64,000 bases of DNA from Aquificaceae bacterium (GCA_037481935.1 JBBFKQ010000003.1:124001-188000); one strand, 5' to 3'; positions 1 to 8,939 are shown, counted from the stretch's first letter. Translations and numbers: made by a program. The notes: a model not told the origin generated them from the sequence alone.

Positions 1-1844
1 GCCACGTCTACCATACTTTTTACAAAGGTTCTGTCCGCATGGGATTTTTTCATGCTCTTTATGAACTCTCCTTCTATTTTGAGAAAGTCCACGGGCATGT
101 ATTTTAGGTAAAGAAAAGAGGCATAGCCAGAACCAAAATCATCTATGGCAAACTTAAAACCGGCTTCCTTCATCCCCTTTATGAAACTGCTGAGCTTTCC
201 TATGTCCTGTATTGCCTCCCTTTCTGTTATCTCAAAAACAATGTTCTGAGCTTTTACATTGTATACGCCTGCTTTGCGTATTACATCCTCTATGAACTCC
301 CCTGTCAGGTCTTGAGGTGAAAGGTTCAGAAATATAAACACGTCCTTATGGTTGTTATAGGAAGATACACGCCTGAAAACCTCCTCCACCATGACAAGGT
401 CAAGCTTCTGAACGAGACCCATCTCTTCCGCTATGTGTATGAACCTGCCTGCAGGCAGGAGTTCATCTTTTATTCTGAGCCTCATGAGGGCTTCAAAGCC
501 TTCCACCCTCTCAGTGCTGAGGTTAACGATATCCTGCATGAAAACCTCTATTGACCTTTTCTCAAAGCTCTCCAGTATTTCCCTCTCAACCCTTCTGAAG
601 GTTGTGTATAGCTCTCTTACGGATTCCTCCACCATTTTGACCTTTCCCTTACCCTCCCTCTTTATGGCATGCATAAGAGCCTCTCCCAGAGAAAGCATCT
701 CCTCCCTGCTTTTTGCATCCACCGGATAGCAAACTATACCTACGCTTAAGCTTGCATGAACCTCCATATCGCCTACGATAAGAGGTGTGTTTAAGACTTC
801 TTGTCTGAGCCTATCAGCTATGTATTCCACTACAGTCTTGTTTGATTTTGGAAGTATAACCCCAAACTCATCCCCACCCAGCCTGCCCGCCGTATCAAGC
901 CTTCTTATCCTTTTTCTGAGAATTTCCGCAACATGCTTGAGCACCATATCACCCACATGGTAGCCATAGGTATCGTTTATCACCTTGAAGTTATCCACAT
1001 CTATTAAGAGCATGCAGAGTGGCTCTCCAGAGCTGTCAGACCTTTCCATTTCATCTTTAAGGAGCTTTTCAAAGCTTTTTCTGTTGTATAGCATGGTAAG
1101 TGGGTCATACTCTGTGAGGAATTTTATGTTTGCCTGAGCCTTTTCCAGGTCTTCTATTACCTTCATGAGCTTGACTACATGGAAGAGCTGATTGCTGACA
1201 GTTTTCAAAAAGAGCAGTTCTTCCCTGTCAAAACCCCTCTCCCTTCTGAGCCCGACCACCCCTGACTGATATGAGTTGCTTTCAAACTTGCAGTAAAGGT
1301 AATTGTTTCCGGTTCCATACATCTCAGGGCTTTCCATTATCTTTTCCAAAAGCTGATGCAGTTTGAATTCGGGAAAGTTCTGTATAAAACCGCCTGAAAA
1401 TACCACTCTCTCAGGAAGCTCTGCGTTTTTGTTCCACATGTAGAAAAGGCTCCCATCCATTTTAAGCGTGTAATCAAGCCTTTCAAGAACCTGTTTTGAA
1501 AAGGTGTCTATGTTGTTGTATGCCTGAGTGGCGTATTCGGAAGTCTCTAAAAGAAGGTATAGCCTCTGGAGTTCCTTGCTTTTTTCCTCTATAATCCTCT
1601 CGAAGTTTATCCAATTCAGAAGATGATCAAGTATGATTCTCTCCACACTTATTACATGCAATCTGCCTATAGGGCTCTCTGGATACTCTTCAAGCTTACT
1701 AATTATTAAAAAATCGTCGTATATGTAGTAGTGAAAATCCCTGCCAAAGTATTGCCCTCCAAGTTCTCTGACAAACCTTTTTACCTCAGAAAGGTTAATG
1801 TTAGGAGCTTTACATTCTTTATTTTTCTTTATTTTTACAAACAA
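1..1844 (-). CDS. GAF-GGDEF-EAL c-di-GMP signalling protein, 3' end outside window
   Basis: Cyclic di-GMP synthesis/breakdown protein. Reading leftward, a GAF-like segment (about 1740-1200) is followed by a GGDEF domain with an intact GGDEF signature (complement of 864-878) and an EAL domain with FEALMR, FLNLSP, EITE and DDFGSGY motifs; the frame leaves the window at base 1. The EAL lysine motif reads LKIE rather than LKID. In this frame the first possible start after a stop codon is a TTG at 1844-1842 with no Shine-Dalgarno, and the reading begins in the middle of a GAF-like fold. It is therefore probably the 3' portion of one gene whose 5' portion is the ORF ending at 1819, separated by a 10-bp duplication. 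Domain calls are firm; the start is not. Confidence 0.85.
   Translation of the reverse strand, partial: MFVKIKKNKECKAPNINLSEVKRFVRELGGQYFGRDFHYYIYDDFLIISKLEEYPESPIGRLHVISVERIILDHLLNWINFERIIEEKSKELQRLYLLLETSEYATQAYNNIDTFSKQVLERLDYTLKMDGSLFYMWNKNAELPERVVFSGGFIQNFPEFKLHQLLEKIMESPEMYGTGNNYLYCKFESNSYQSGVVGLRRERGFDREELLFLKTVSNQLFHVVKLMKVIEDLEKAQANIKFLTEYDPLTMLYNRKSFEKLLKDEMERSDSSGEPLCMLLIDVDNFKVINDTYGYHVGDMVLKHVAEILRKRIRRLDTAGRLGGDEFGVILPKSNKTVVEYIADRLRQEVLNTPLIVGDMEVHASLSVGIVCYPVDAKSREEMLSLGEALMHAIKREGKGKVKMVEESVRELYTTFRRVEREILESFEKRSIEVFMQDIVNLSTERVEGFEALMRLRIKDELLPAGRFIHIAEEMGLVQKLDLVMVEEVFRRVSSYNNHKDVFIFLNLSPQDLTGEFIEDVIRKAGVYNVKAQNIVFEITEREAIQDIGKLSSFIKGMKEAGFKFAIDDFGSGYASFLYLKYMPVDFLKIEGEFIKSMKKSHADRTFVKSMVDV
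1815..1836. repeat. 10-bp tandem repeat (about 2.2 copies) causing a frameshift
   Basis: The unit ctttattttt occurs twice in tandem (1817-1826 and 1827-1836), with two further matching bases at 1815-1816. On the coding (minus) strand the unit is AAAAATAAAG. Removing one copy joins the frame of the 317-aa membrane ORF exactly to the frame of the GAF-GGDEF-EAL ORF, reading ..IVCKNKECKAPNINL... Ten bases are not a multiple of three, so each unit gained or lost shifts the frame. Confidence 0.9.
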
Positions 1845-2772
1845 TCGCTACTAGCTTATTCTCTCTAAGGTCATAAAGAAATAAAGCTGTCACTAAATAA
1901 GAAAGAGATTTTTCCACCTGCACAAGAAGAATATGGTCTTCCTTCACAGGCTTTTTCCTAGGCATTTCTGTTAAGAGTCTACGAGATGCATCCATAATTT
2001 TTACAGCCTCCTCCCTAATATTTTTATAAAGAACCACATACAGGATAATCCCGTAGGCGATAAGCCTATAGGCAGAGGCTAAAACAATCAGAAAATCATA
2101 AAAATGCTTGTAAAGAGCCAGACTTAAAGAGGAAAGACTCAAAAACACAAAGACGGTAAGCATATACAGGCGGTTTTCTTTCCCAAATATACTATTTTTA
2201 AATGTGTAAAAGGCAAGAAAAGCATATAAAACCACTGTTACCAAATCATACATATCTCTATACCACGGTTGACCTATGCCCTCAATGTATAGCGGTGGTA
2301 AATTATGATGAAACAATACTATAAGAAAGGAAGCAAGAACAGAAAAAAGAGTCAAGTATCTGTATGAATTTAATGGAATGCGCTGAAATATGTGTTTATG
2401 GAATATGGAGGCATAAAATGCAAAAAGGACTAAAGTCCTTGAAAGGAGAAACAAATAAGCAACTTTATTTCTTGTATTCTTTGTTATAAAATCTGGAAAG
2501 AAAACGAAAGAAAGTATGTGGAAAAGGTCGGGTATCAGGGAAGGTATAAGAAAAAGTCCGAGAATATAGAGCCTTTCACATATGAATCGTCTGCCTAGAG
2601 CGATGAGGGTTATAATCAAGAACAAAAGAAGCACAAAAGAGCTTATTCTAAGAGTTGCTATCCAGAAGGCAAAGTCAGTCCTTTCAAGGACAAGCTGGTC
2701 TCTGTATACATAGGAAAACATGAAGACAAAAACCCCTCCGAGAATAAGAACTATACTTATATGTTTGCCCAT
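1819..2772 (-). CDS. Multi-pass membrane sensor domain, 5' portion of split GGDEF/EAL gene
   Basis: 317 residues. About seven or eight hydrophobic segments fill residues 1-250, followed by a basic linker and the first strands of a GAF-like fold (..ALFLYDLRENKLVAIVC..), where the ORF stops abruptly after KNKEK. The stop lies inside the 10-bp tandem repeat. The architecture resembles integral-membrane sensor modules placed before GGDEF/EAL output domains. The ATG at 2772 lies 8 bp after the SDR stop, so the two are probably co-transcribed. I do not recognise the membrane domain as a named family. As it stands the product would be a membrane protein without an output domain. Confidence 0.7.
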   Translation of the reverse strand: MGKHISIVLILGGVFVFMFSYVYRDQLVLERTDFAFWIATLRISSFVLLLFLIITLIALGRRFICERLYILGLFLIPSLIPDLFHILSFVFFPDFITKNTRNKVAYLFLLSRTLVLFAFYASIFHKHIFQRIPLNSYRYLTLFSVLASFLIVLFHHNLPPLYIEGIGQPWYRDMYDLVTVVLYAFLAFYTFKNSIFGKENRLYMLTVFVFLSLSSLSLALYKHFYDFLIVLASAYRLIAYGIILYVVLYKNIREEAVKIMDASRRLLTEMPRKKPVKEDHILLVQVEKSLSYLVTALFLYDLRENKLVAIVCKNKEK

Positions 2773-2780
2773 GGGGACAA

Positions 2781-3461
2781 TTATACATAATCGTAAGAAC
2801 CACTCGGAGGTTTATGCCTGAGCAATTTTACAAGAAAATCTGCCACCTTTTCTGGCGGCTTCAGAGTTGTTGGGTCCTCCTGGGGGTATGCCCTTGCCCT
2901 CATCTGGGTTCTTGTGGCGCCGGGATTCAGGGCATAGACCTTTATGCCCCTATCTTTGAGCTCCTCAGCAAGAAGCAGGCTCAAACCTTCCACACCAAAC
3001 TTGGATACCGCATAGGCTCCCCAGTAAGGTGCTGGTCTTTTGCCGGCTCCAGAGGACATGTTGACAATAAAAGAGTCCTCCATCATGTATGGCAGGGTGT
3101 ATTTTGTTATGTAAAAGACGCCATTTATGTTAACCCTTATAACCTCCTCCCACACATCCTCCGGATAGTCCTGAAGAGGAACCCTCTCGCCCAGCACGCC
3201 TGCGTTGTTTACAAGAAGGTCCACACCGCCCATCTTCTCCACGCAAAAAAGCACAAACTCCCTGGCGGAGTCCCTGTCTGCTACATTGCAGGCTTTTATG
3301 TAGAGGGTGTCAGGATTTCCAATCTCCTCCTTCAGCCTCCTAAGGTCCTCTTCTCTCCTTGAACATGTGCAAACCTACCAGCCATCCTTTAAAAGCCTCT
3401 CCACTATAGCCCTTCCTATGCCCCTGCTTCCACCTGTCACTATCGCCCTTTTCCTCTCCAT
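2781..3461 (-). pseudogene. Short-chain dehydrogenase/reductase with in-frame amber codon
   Basis: NAD(P)-dependent oxidoreductase of the classical SDR family. From ATG 3461 the frame encodes the cofactor-binding TGGSRGIG (residues 9-16), then NNAG, a catalytic serine in NMSSGAG and YAVSK with the Tyr/Lys pair, ending normally at 2781; 226 codons is a usual SDR length. Codon 29 is TAG (complement of 3375-3377), between ..LKDGW and VCTCSR.., in the strand after the first helix. Everything before and after it looks intact and in frame, so the lesion is recent, a sequencing error, or read through. Translation restarting at ATG 3254 would lack the glycine-rich motif and should be inactive. Confidence 0.8.
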
Positions 3462-3477
3462 GCTTATATTTTAAGGA

Positions 3478-3500
3478 TATAATAAAGACCTTAAGGAGGT
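3478..3500 (+). promoter_or_regulatory. -10 box and ribosome binding site of the disulfide oxidoreductase gene
   Basis: TATAAT at 3478-3483 is followed by a strong AAGGAGGT at 3493-3500, six bases before ATG 3506. A -35 element is not evident. The leader would be very short. Confidence 0.5.
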
Positions 3501-3505
3501 AAAGC

Positions 3506-4180
3506 ATGCTCTTGAACCTTGAAGTGAGAACTCAGCTCAGAGACATATTCTCCAAGGAACTGAAAGAGCCGGTAAATCTCAAGCTCTTTTCTCAGGCAAT
3601 AGGATGTGAAACCTGTCAGATTGCAGAGGACCTTCTGAAAGAACTTGCTGATGTGGAGCCTGAAAAGATAAAGCTGGAGATTTACTCCCCACTGGTGGAC
3701 AGAGAAATCAGCCAGCAGTATGGCGTTGAGAGAGTGCCCACCATAGTGATAGAGGGCGACAGAGACTACGGGATAAGATACATAGGGCTTCCCGCAGGGC
3801 TTGAGTTTACCACTCTTGTTCAGGGTGTGGTTCAGGTCTCAAAGAGAGAGCCAAAGCTCTCAGAAAGAACTGTGGAGATGCTAAAAAGCATAGACCTTCC
3901 CATGGAAATAATGGTCTTTGTCACCACATCCTGCGGATACTGCCCCTCTGCAGCCATAACCGCCATGAACTTTGCCATGGCAAGCGAAAACATAAAGGCA
4001 CTCATAGTGGACGCCAGCGAAAACATGGACCTGGCTGAGAGGTTTCAGGTGGTAGGAGTGCCAAAGATAGTTATAAACAGGGGGCTTGCTGAGTTTGTGG
4101 GTGCACAGCCGGAGAACAACTTTCTTGGTTATGTGATATCCGCCTACGAGAAGCTGAGGAGAGAAAATGGACAGGCTTGA
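3506..4180 (+). CDS. Protein disulfide oxidoreductase (two thioredoxin folds, PDO)
   Basis: Cytoplasmic thiol-disulfide oxidoreductase of the thermophile PDO family, thought to form and shuffle disulfides in intracellular proteins. 224 residues hold two tandem thioredoxin-like folds, each with an active site: CETC (C34, C37) and CGYC (C143, C146), and each with a cis-proline motif (VPT near 77-79; VPK in the second half). Length and double CXXC agree with the Aquifex and archaeal enzymes. No signal peptide. A strong Shine-Dalgarno fixes the start. The following TPR gene overlaps by 14 bp, so they are co-transcribed. Confidence 0.92.
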   Translation: MLLNLEVRTQLRDIFSKELKEPVNLKLFSQAIGCETCQIAEDLLKELADVEPEKIKLEIYSPLVDREISQQYGVERVPTIVIEGDRDYGIRYIGLPAGLEFTTLVQGVVQVSKREPKLSERTVEMLKSIDLPMEIMVFVTTSCGYCPSAAITAMNFAMASENIKALIVDASENMDLAERFQVVGVPKIVINRGLAEFVGAQPENNFLGYVISAYEKLRRENGQA

Positions 4181-4490
4181 ATACTTCAGAGGCCTTCTTG
4201 AAAAACAGCCAGAAAATCCTATGATTCACTACTCCCTTGCCCTTGAATACTACAGGCTCAGGGATTACGAGAGGACCATTGAGCACATGGAGAGATATCT
4301 TAGCCTGAAAGAGGATGAAGGTGCAGGCTACCGCATTCTGGCAAAGTGCTACGAAGAGCTTGGAGATTACAGTAAAGCTATACAGGTGCTCCAGGAAGGC
4401 ATACAGAAAGCCCTTAAATACAAACATCCCAGTATGGCGGAGGAGTTCAGGTCTTGGGTAGAGCAGTTAAAGTCCTTGCAGTCCTTTTAG
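4167..4490 (+). CDS. Small TPR-repeat protein
   Basis: 107 residues with about two tetratricopeptide repeats (residues 15-85, e.g. NPMIHYSLALEYYRL and YRILAKCYEELGDYSKA), a helical scaffold for protein contacts. No signal peptide. It overlaps the PDO gene upstream by 14 bp and the DUF3108 gene downstream by 37 bp, so it sits in a translationally coupled three-gene unit. Partner and role are unknown. Confidence 0.75.
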   Translation: MDRLEYFRGLLEKQPENPMIHYSLALEYYRLRDYERTIEHMERYLSLKEDEGAGYRILAKCYEELGDYSKAIQVLQEGIQKALKYKHPSMAEEFRSWVEQLKSLQSF

Positions 4491-5215
4491 GACTTGCCGG
4501 TTTATCCATATCTCAGGAGCTTAAAGCCTGCTACAGGGCTTACCTTCTGTTTCTTCCCGTGGCTGAGACCTGCATAACATACAGGCAGGAAAACAACAAC
4601 CTGAAGATAAACAGCAATGTAAGGACGATAAACGTTGGAAAGGTGGTAAAGAGGGTTTACAACAGGGGAGGTGCAGTTATAGAGCTGCCAGAACTTAAAC
4701 CAAAACACTTTGTTTACTATCAGGAGGAGGGTGAGTTCAAGAGGTATCAGGAATACAGGTTCGGCAATGGCAGGATTAAGGTCACAGAGATAAAGTATGT
4801 AAAGTTAAGCGATGAGGTGGAAAAGAAAGAAGAGAAGGAATACGAATACAGGGGTTTTGTAGACCCATACACTGCAAGCCTTATTCTCTACAGAGATAGC
4901 TCTGTCAACCCTGCCGGCACTATAAAAATGTTCTACGATGATAAAGAATACTGGCTACCTTACAGTGTGGTTGGCAGAGAAAGATTAGAAACCCCCATTG
5001 GCTCCTTCAATACAAGGAAGCTGGAGGTCCATCCAAACATAGAAACAAAAGGGCTTTTAAAACCAAAGGGCGTATGGTATCTCTGGATAGATGAAGAGAC
5101 GGAGGTGCCCGTAAGGATGGAGCTTAAATTCCTTATAGGTTCTGCCACTGCAAGGCTTGAAAGGCTAGAAGGGAATAAAGACCTTTTGAAAAATCTTCTG
5201 ACTGCAAAAAGGTAG
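4454..5215 (+). CDS. DUF3108-family exported protein
   Basis: 253 residues starting at a TTG (4454) inside the preceding gene; an AGGAG lies upstream. The first 20 residues form a signal peptide (MGRAVKVLAVLLGLAGLSIS). The mature part is beta-rich, with paired strands and a C-terminal W/LW..E..PVRME segment that resembles DUF3108, a periplasmic family of unknown function often near envelope genes. Its TAG stop touches the first base of the hairpin at 5215-5230. Confidence 0.65.
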   Translation: MGRAVKVLAVLLGLAGLSISQELKACYRAYLLFLPVAETCITYRQENNNLKINSNVRTINVGKVVKRVYNRGGAVIELPELKPKHFVYYQEEGEFKRYQEYRFGNGRIKVTEIKYVKLSDEVEKKEEKEYEYRGFVDPYTASLILYRDSSVNPAGTIKMFYDDKEYWLPYSVVGRERLETPIGSFNTRKLEVHPNIETKGLLKPKGVWYLWIDEETEVPVRMELKFLIGSATARLERLEGNKDLLKNLLTAKR

Positions 5216-5230
5216 GGGGCTTGCGCCCCC
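5215..5230 (-). terminator. Rho-independent terminator between convergent genes
   Basis: GGGGGC (5215-5220), loop TTGC, GCCCCC (5225-5230). Read on the minus strand the stem is followed by TACCTTTTT, so it mainly ends the leftward unit that finishes with the small secreted peptide; it may also serve the rightward unit. Confidence 0.7.
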
Positions 5231-5238
5231 AGATAAGA

Positions 5239-5472
5239 TTACTTCTTCTGTTCTGCAGGAGCAGCTCCTTCCTTCTTCTCTTCCTTCTTGTGCTCTTGCT
5301 TGTGAGCCTTCTTTTTCTTTTTGTGCTCTGCCTTTTGCTCCTGCTTCTGCTCCTGCTTCTGCTCTTGCTTTTGCTCCTGCTTTTGCTCGGCAGGTTTTGC
5401 TGGCTGTGCCTGCTGTGCCATGGCTGCGCCTGTGAAGGCTACTGCAAGCAGTAGTGAAAGGACCTTCCTCAT
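5239..5472 (-). CDS. Small secreted Lys/Gln/Glu-repeat peptide
   Basis: 77 residues. Residues 1-19 are a clear signal peptide ending in AMA, after which comes a Pro/Ala/Gln stretch, about four to five KQEQ tetrapeptide repeats (12-bp DNA units), and a Lys/His/Glu-rich tail. There is no globular domain, so the mature peptide should be extended and highly charged. It is the last gene before a terminator. The function is unknown; metal or polyanion binding in the periplasm is only a guess from composition. Confidence 0.7.
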   Translation of the reverse strand: MRKVLSLLLAVAFTGAAMAQQAQPAKPAEQKQEQKQEQKQEQKQEQKAEHKKKKKAHKQEHKKEEKKEGAAPAEQKK

Positions 5473-5543
5473 GGTTGAACTTCCTTTTAGATTTTTGATG
5501 ATTAAAAGAATACACGGAAGAAGATGAAAATTTCATGAAAACT

Positions 5544-6392
5544 CTACAGCTTCTGCTTGAGGAGTAAAAGGGATATCTGATAGAGTATGGAGGTCAAACC
5601 CACAAAATAGTAGAAACTGTGATGGTGTTCCAGAAACCACACGAGCCTGTAAGCTATACCCATAAGAAAGAGGGGAGACAGTGCGTTCAGGATTCCGGCT
5701 ATGTAGTCTCTTGAAGAAGTTTTTTTGCTTTCATTAACTATTGTATTGAGGCTCAGCCTGTAAGTCTTAAAGTCTGTGGCGAAGGTTTTCCCCTCCCTCT
5801 GCGTCAGAAGCGACCCCCCCTCAAAGGTTATTTCTCCACCCCCCACCTTTGCCTTTTTTGCTATGACCACGCCTTCATTAAATTTGAAAAATATTCCTTC
5901 AAGATGGTTTCCATCTCTTTTCTCTGCATACAGTGTGAACTGTCCAAAGCTCTGAAAGCTCTTTGGGGGTATGGAGGTTATTATCAGGGCATAGTATTTC
6001 AGCATCAGCTGTCTCCTCACAAAGCCTATATCCTCCTCTCTAAGCATGTAAAACACAAAAGAGAGGGCAAGCAGTAGGGGGGAGAGCATTAAAAGGCTAT
6101 TTTTATAGATGCTGGCGGGGCTGAGTCCAAAAGACTGTATTATGTGCAACTTTTTGCTCTCTTTGAGTTCAAAAAGACTGAAGGCAAAGGATATGAAAAT
6201 TGCAGTCGGTAGCATGTAGGAAAAGTAAAATAAAAACCAAAGGAAAAAAAAGGGAAGGGAATCTCTTAAGGGCAACTGGAACACTATCTGGTCAAGTCTG
6301 ATTATCTGGAATATTAGGAACAGAAAGGTAAGCAAAAAGCTGATAAGTATCCCAAGCCTCAAAAACCTCCAGAAAAACCAGCGGAATATCAT
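5544..6392 (-). CDS. LptF/LptG-family permease
   Basis: Inner-membrane component of the lipopolysaccharide export (Lpt) transporter, YjgP/YjgQ family. 282 residues: N-terminal transmembrane helices (about 10-30 and 45-110), a periplasmic beta-jellyroll-like segment (about 130-235), and C-terminal helices. It is shorter than the usual roughly 350 residues, the C-terminal membrane part being reduced. Whether it is F or G cannot be told; only one copy is in the window. ATG 6392 overlaps the stop of the TPR gene (ATGA), showing coupling. Confidence 0.75.
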   Translation of the reverse strand: MIFRWFFWRFLRLGILISFLLTFLFLIFQIIRLDQIVFQLPLRDSLPFFFLWFLFYFSYMLPTAIFISFAFSLFELKESKKLHIIQSFGLSPASIYKNSLLMLSPLLLALSFVFYMLREEDIGFVRRQLMLKYYALIITSIPPKSFQSFGQFTLYAEKRDGNHLEGIFFKFNEGVVIAKKAKVGGGEITFEGGSLLTQREGKTFATDFKTYRLSLNTIVNESKKTSSRDYIAGILNALSPLFLMGIAYRLVWFLEHHHSFYYFVGLTSILYQISLLLLKQKL

Positions 6393-8026
6393 CTAAGCTT
6401 GAGTTTTCCCTTTAGCCTTTCCTTCTGGTTTGGCTCCCCCTTCTTACCCCCCATAAGAAGCTCATAAGCTTTTTTGTAGTATTCCTGAGCCTCCTTTTCC
6501 CTTCCAAGTTTAACCAGGACATCTCCCATGTGTTCGTAAAGCACAGGGTCTTCCTTTTCCTTTTCAAGAGCTTTGAGAAGTAGTTCCTCTGCCTTGAGGT
6601 AATCTCCGCGGTAATAGAGCACCCATGCCATGCTATCTATGTATGCTGGGTTTTCAGGCTCCTTTTCCAGAGCTCTTCTTATGAGCTTTTCCGCCTCATC
6701 AACCCTTGCACCCTCATACCACAGAAGGAGTGAATATCCAAGATGGTTCAACAGCTCCGGGTCGTCAGGGTTGAGCTCAAGAGCTTTTCTGAGGTCTTCC
6801 TCTGCGGAGATAATCCTGCCAGCCTTGTCCTGAACTATGGCTCTGAGAAAATAGCCCCTGTAATCCTGAGGATTTATCTGCAGAGCTTTGTTTATGTATC
6901 TGAGGGCTTCCTGGAACTCTTCCCTCTCGTTGTATAGGCTAGCCATGAGAAGATTGAGCTGATAGCTATTTGGCTCTACTGCGAGCCCAGTCTTGAGCAG
7001 TTCTTCCGCCTTAGAGTATTCCTTTTTATCTATGTATATGCCTGCCAGTCTCTCTATGATTTTGGGGTTGTTTCCAACCTTCCTCTGAAGGTCAAGGTAT
7101 ATGCTCAGGGCTTTATCTGTCTCCCTGTCATACTCAAGAAGAAGTGCGTATGTGTAAGCAATGTCCGGATTGTCCGGGTTCTCCCTGTATAGCTTCTCCA
7201 GAAGCTCCTTTGCCCTTTTTGCTTCTCCGGACCTTATGAGAAGGAGGCTATACTGATACAGGTAGCCCCCATCTGGATAAAGCTCAGCCAGCTTCTGGTA
7301 GACCTCCTTCGCTTCCTGAAACCTCCCTGTTATTGTATATATGTTTGCAAGCCTCTCCAGGGCACTCCGGTTGTTGGGGTCCTGCCTGAGTATATCTTTA
7401 TAAAGGTCCTCAGCCCTTGAGTATTCACCCCTCTGCTCGTATATGCTACCGAGGGTTATAAAGCCAGCCTCAAAGGTGCCCTTTACCTTGAGGGATTTTT
7501 CAAGGTAGTCTATGGCTTCTTGCTGTTTACCTTCAGAGAGGGCAATGCGCGCAAGCATAAAGTAAGGCAGCGGGTTGTCAGGGCTAATACTAGCCAGCTT
7601 AAGAAGCACACTGCGAGCCTTCACAAGCTCACCTCTTCTCAGGTATTCCTCCGCCAGAAAAACCATTATCTCCCTTGATTCAGGATTCTTTGAATATCCC
7701 TCCTCAAGCACCCTTAGAGCTTTATCCCCTTCTCTTCTCAAACTGTATACGTTGTGAAGGAGAAGGTATGGGTCTGGTATGTTGGGATACTTTGACTTGA
7801 ACTCGCTGGCAATCCTGAGGGCCATGTTGCTCTTTCTCAGCTGAAGCTGTAATCTTACTGTATCTACATACAGGGAAGGTGTGGGTGCTCTTTCAAGAGC
7901 TCTCAGGCAGTAAGCCTCTGCCTTTGAAGGCTCTCTCTCCTGATACAGCCTGCAGAAAACATAATCGGTGTAGGGATTGTAAGCCAGCGATATGCTGGCA
8001 AATATCAAAAAAAAGAACAATCTCAT
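6389..8026 (-). CDS. Exported TPR-repeat protein
   Basis: 545 residues. A signal peptide (about residues 1-15) is followed by around a dozen tetratricopeptide repeats from residue 30 to the end, e.g. NPLPYFMLARIALSEGKQQE and NPAYIDSMAWVLYYRGDY. Such proteins act as scaffolds in envelope assembly complexes. It lies between the universal stress protein and the LptF/G gene with 4-bp overlaps on both sides; a role alongside envelope biogenesis is plausible but not shown. Confidence 0.8.
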   Translation of the reverse strand: MRLFFFLIFASISLAYNPYTDYVFCRLYQEREPSKAEAYCLRALERAPTPSLYVDTVRLQLQLRKSNMALRIASEFKSKYPNIPDPYLLLHNVYSLRREGDKALRVLEEGYSKNPESREIMVFLAEEYLRRGELVKARSVLLKLASISPDNPLPYFMLARIALSEGKQQEAIDYLEKSLKVKGTFEAGFITLGSIYEQRGEYSRAEDLYKDILRQDPNNRSALERLANIYTITGRFQEAKEVYQKLAELYPDGGYLYQYSLLLIRSGEAKRAKELLEKLYRENPDNPDIAYTYALLLEYDRETDKALSIYLDLQRKVGNNPKIIERLAGIYIDKKEYSKAEELLKTGLAVEPNSYQLNLLMASLYNEREEFQEALRYINKALQINPQDYRGYFLRAIVQDKAGRIISAEEDLRKALELNPDDPELLNHLGYSLLLWYEGARVDEAEKLIRRALEKEPENPAYIDSMAWVLYYRGDYLKAEELLLKALEKEKEDPVLYEHMGDVLVKLGREKEAQEYYKKAYELLMGGKKGEPNQKERLKGKLKLR

Positions 8027-8901
8027 TCCATACTCCTGTGTATAAGAAGTGGTATGTCAAGAGACCTCAAAAGCTCTGAGGATGTGCTTCCAAGAAGCAC
8101 TCTCTTTAGACCGGACAGGCCCCTGCTTCCAAGAACCACCATGTCAATATGGGGATTTTCCTTCAAAAAGTTCTTTATGCCGTCCGCAGGCGACCTTTCT
8201 TCAAGCACATAGGAAGAAACCTCAAACCCAGAATCTCTCAACCAGCCCTCAATTTCCCCCATATGTTTTATCTTTTCTTCCCTGTATCTTTCACTCAGAA
8301 CATCCCTTATACCCTCAACTACGGGAAGCTCTATGGTTTCTTCCACGTGCAGGAGGACTATGTGTGGAGAAAGAGGCTTTAAAAGCCTTACTGCAAATTC
8401 AAGGGCTTTTCTGGCATACTCTGAAAAGTCGTATCCTACCAGAACCCTTTTTATGCTCTCAGGCTCTTTCCCTTTCAGCACGAACACAGGCCTTCTGGAA
8501 TACTTTACCACCTTTTCTGTGGTTGAGCCTACAATTATCCTCTCCACAAGACCCTTTTTATGGCTACCCATAAAAACAAGGTCAAAATCCTTCTCCTTTT
8601 CAAGCACCGCCTCCGCCGGATCTCCTACTTCAACAGAGACTTCCACCTTCAGAGGCTTCAGGAACTCTGCAAGAGCCTTTAACCTTTCTTTTGATTCCTC
8701 CTTTTTCCTCTCCTGAAGTTCTGCAAGCAGCTGAAGGTCCACTGTGCTCATCCCAAAGCTCTCCGGATATGGAAGGTAAAGGACTGGAGAGACCACATTG
8801 AGAAGATGGACCTCTGCAGAGTGGGCCTGACCGAACAGTTTAACAGTTCTGAGCAGCGGATTAGTTATCTCCGTAAAGTCAACGGGCACAAGAAACTTCA
8901 T
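8023..8901 (-). CDS. Tandem-domain universal stress protein
   Basis: 292 residues with two UspA folds (about 1-138 and 147-290). The second domain carries the ATP-binding signature G-S-R-G-L-S-G followed by GSTS; the first has GSHKKGL..GSTTEKV, also close to the G-X2-G-X9-G[ST] pattern. Universal stress proteins bind nucleotides and modulate survival under stress. GGAGGG precedes ATG 8901. It overlaps the downstream TPR gene by 4 bp. Confidence 0.88.
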   Translation of the reverse strand: MKFLVPVDFTEITNPLLRTVKLFGQAHSAEVHLLNVVSPVLYLPYPESFGMSTVDLQLLAELQERKKEESKERLKALAEFLKPLKVEVSVEVGDPAEAVLEKEKDFDLVFMGSHKKGLVERIIVGSTTEKVVKYSRRPVFVLKGKEPESIKRVLVGYDFSEYARKALEFAVRLLKPLSPHIVLLHVEETIELPVVEGIRDVLSERYREEKIKHMGEIEGWLRDSGFEVSSYVLEERSPADGIKNFLKENPHIDMVVLGSRGLSGLKRVLLGSTSSELLRSLDIPLLIHRSME

Positions 8902-8939
8902 ATCTATTCCCTCCAGCTTAATAACTTACCGGATACTTC

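Noticed and set aside
5321-5527. Cys/Phe/Ser repeat protein on the plus strand
   Set aside because: It is the complement of the KQEQ repeat gene, which has a signal peptide and good start.
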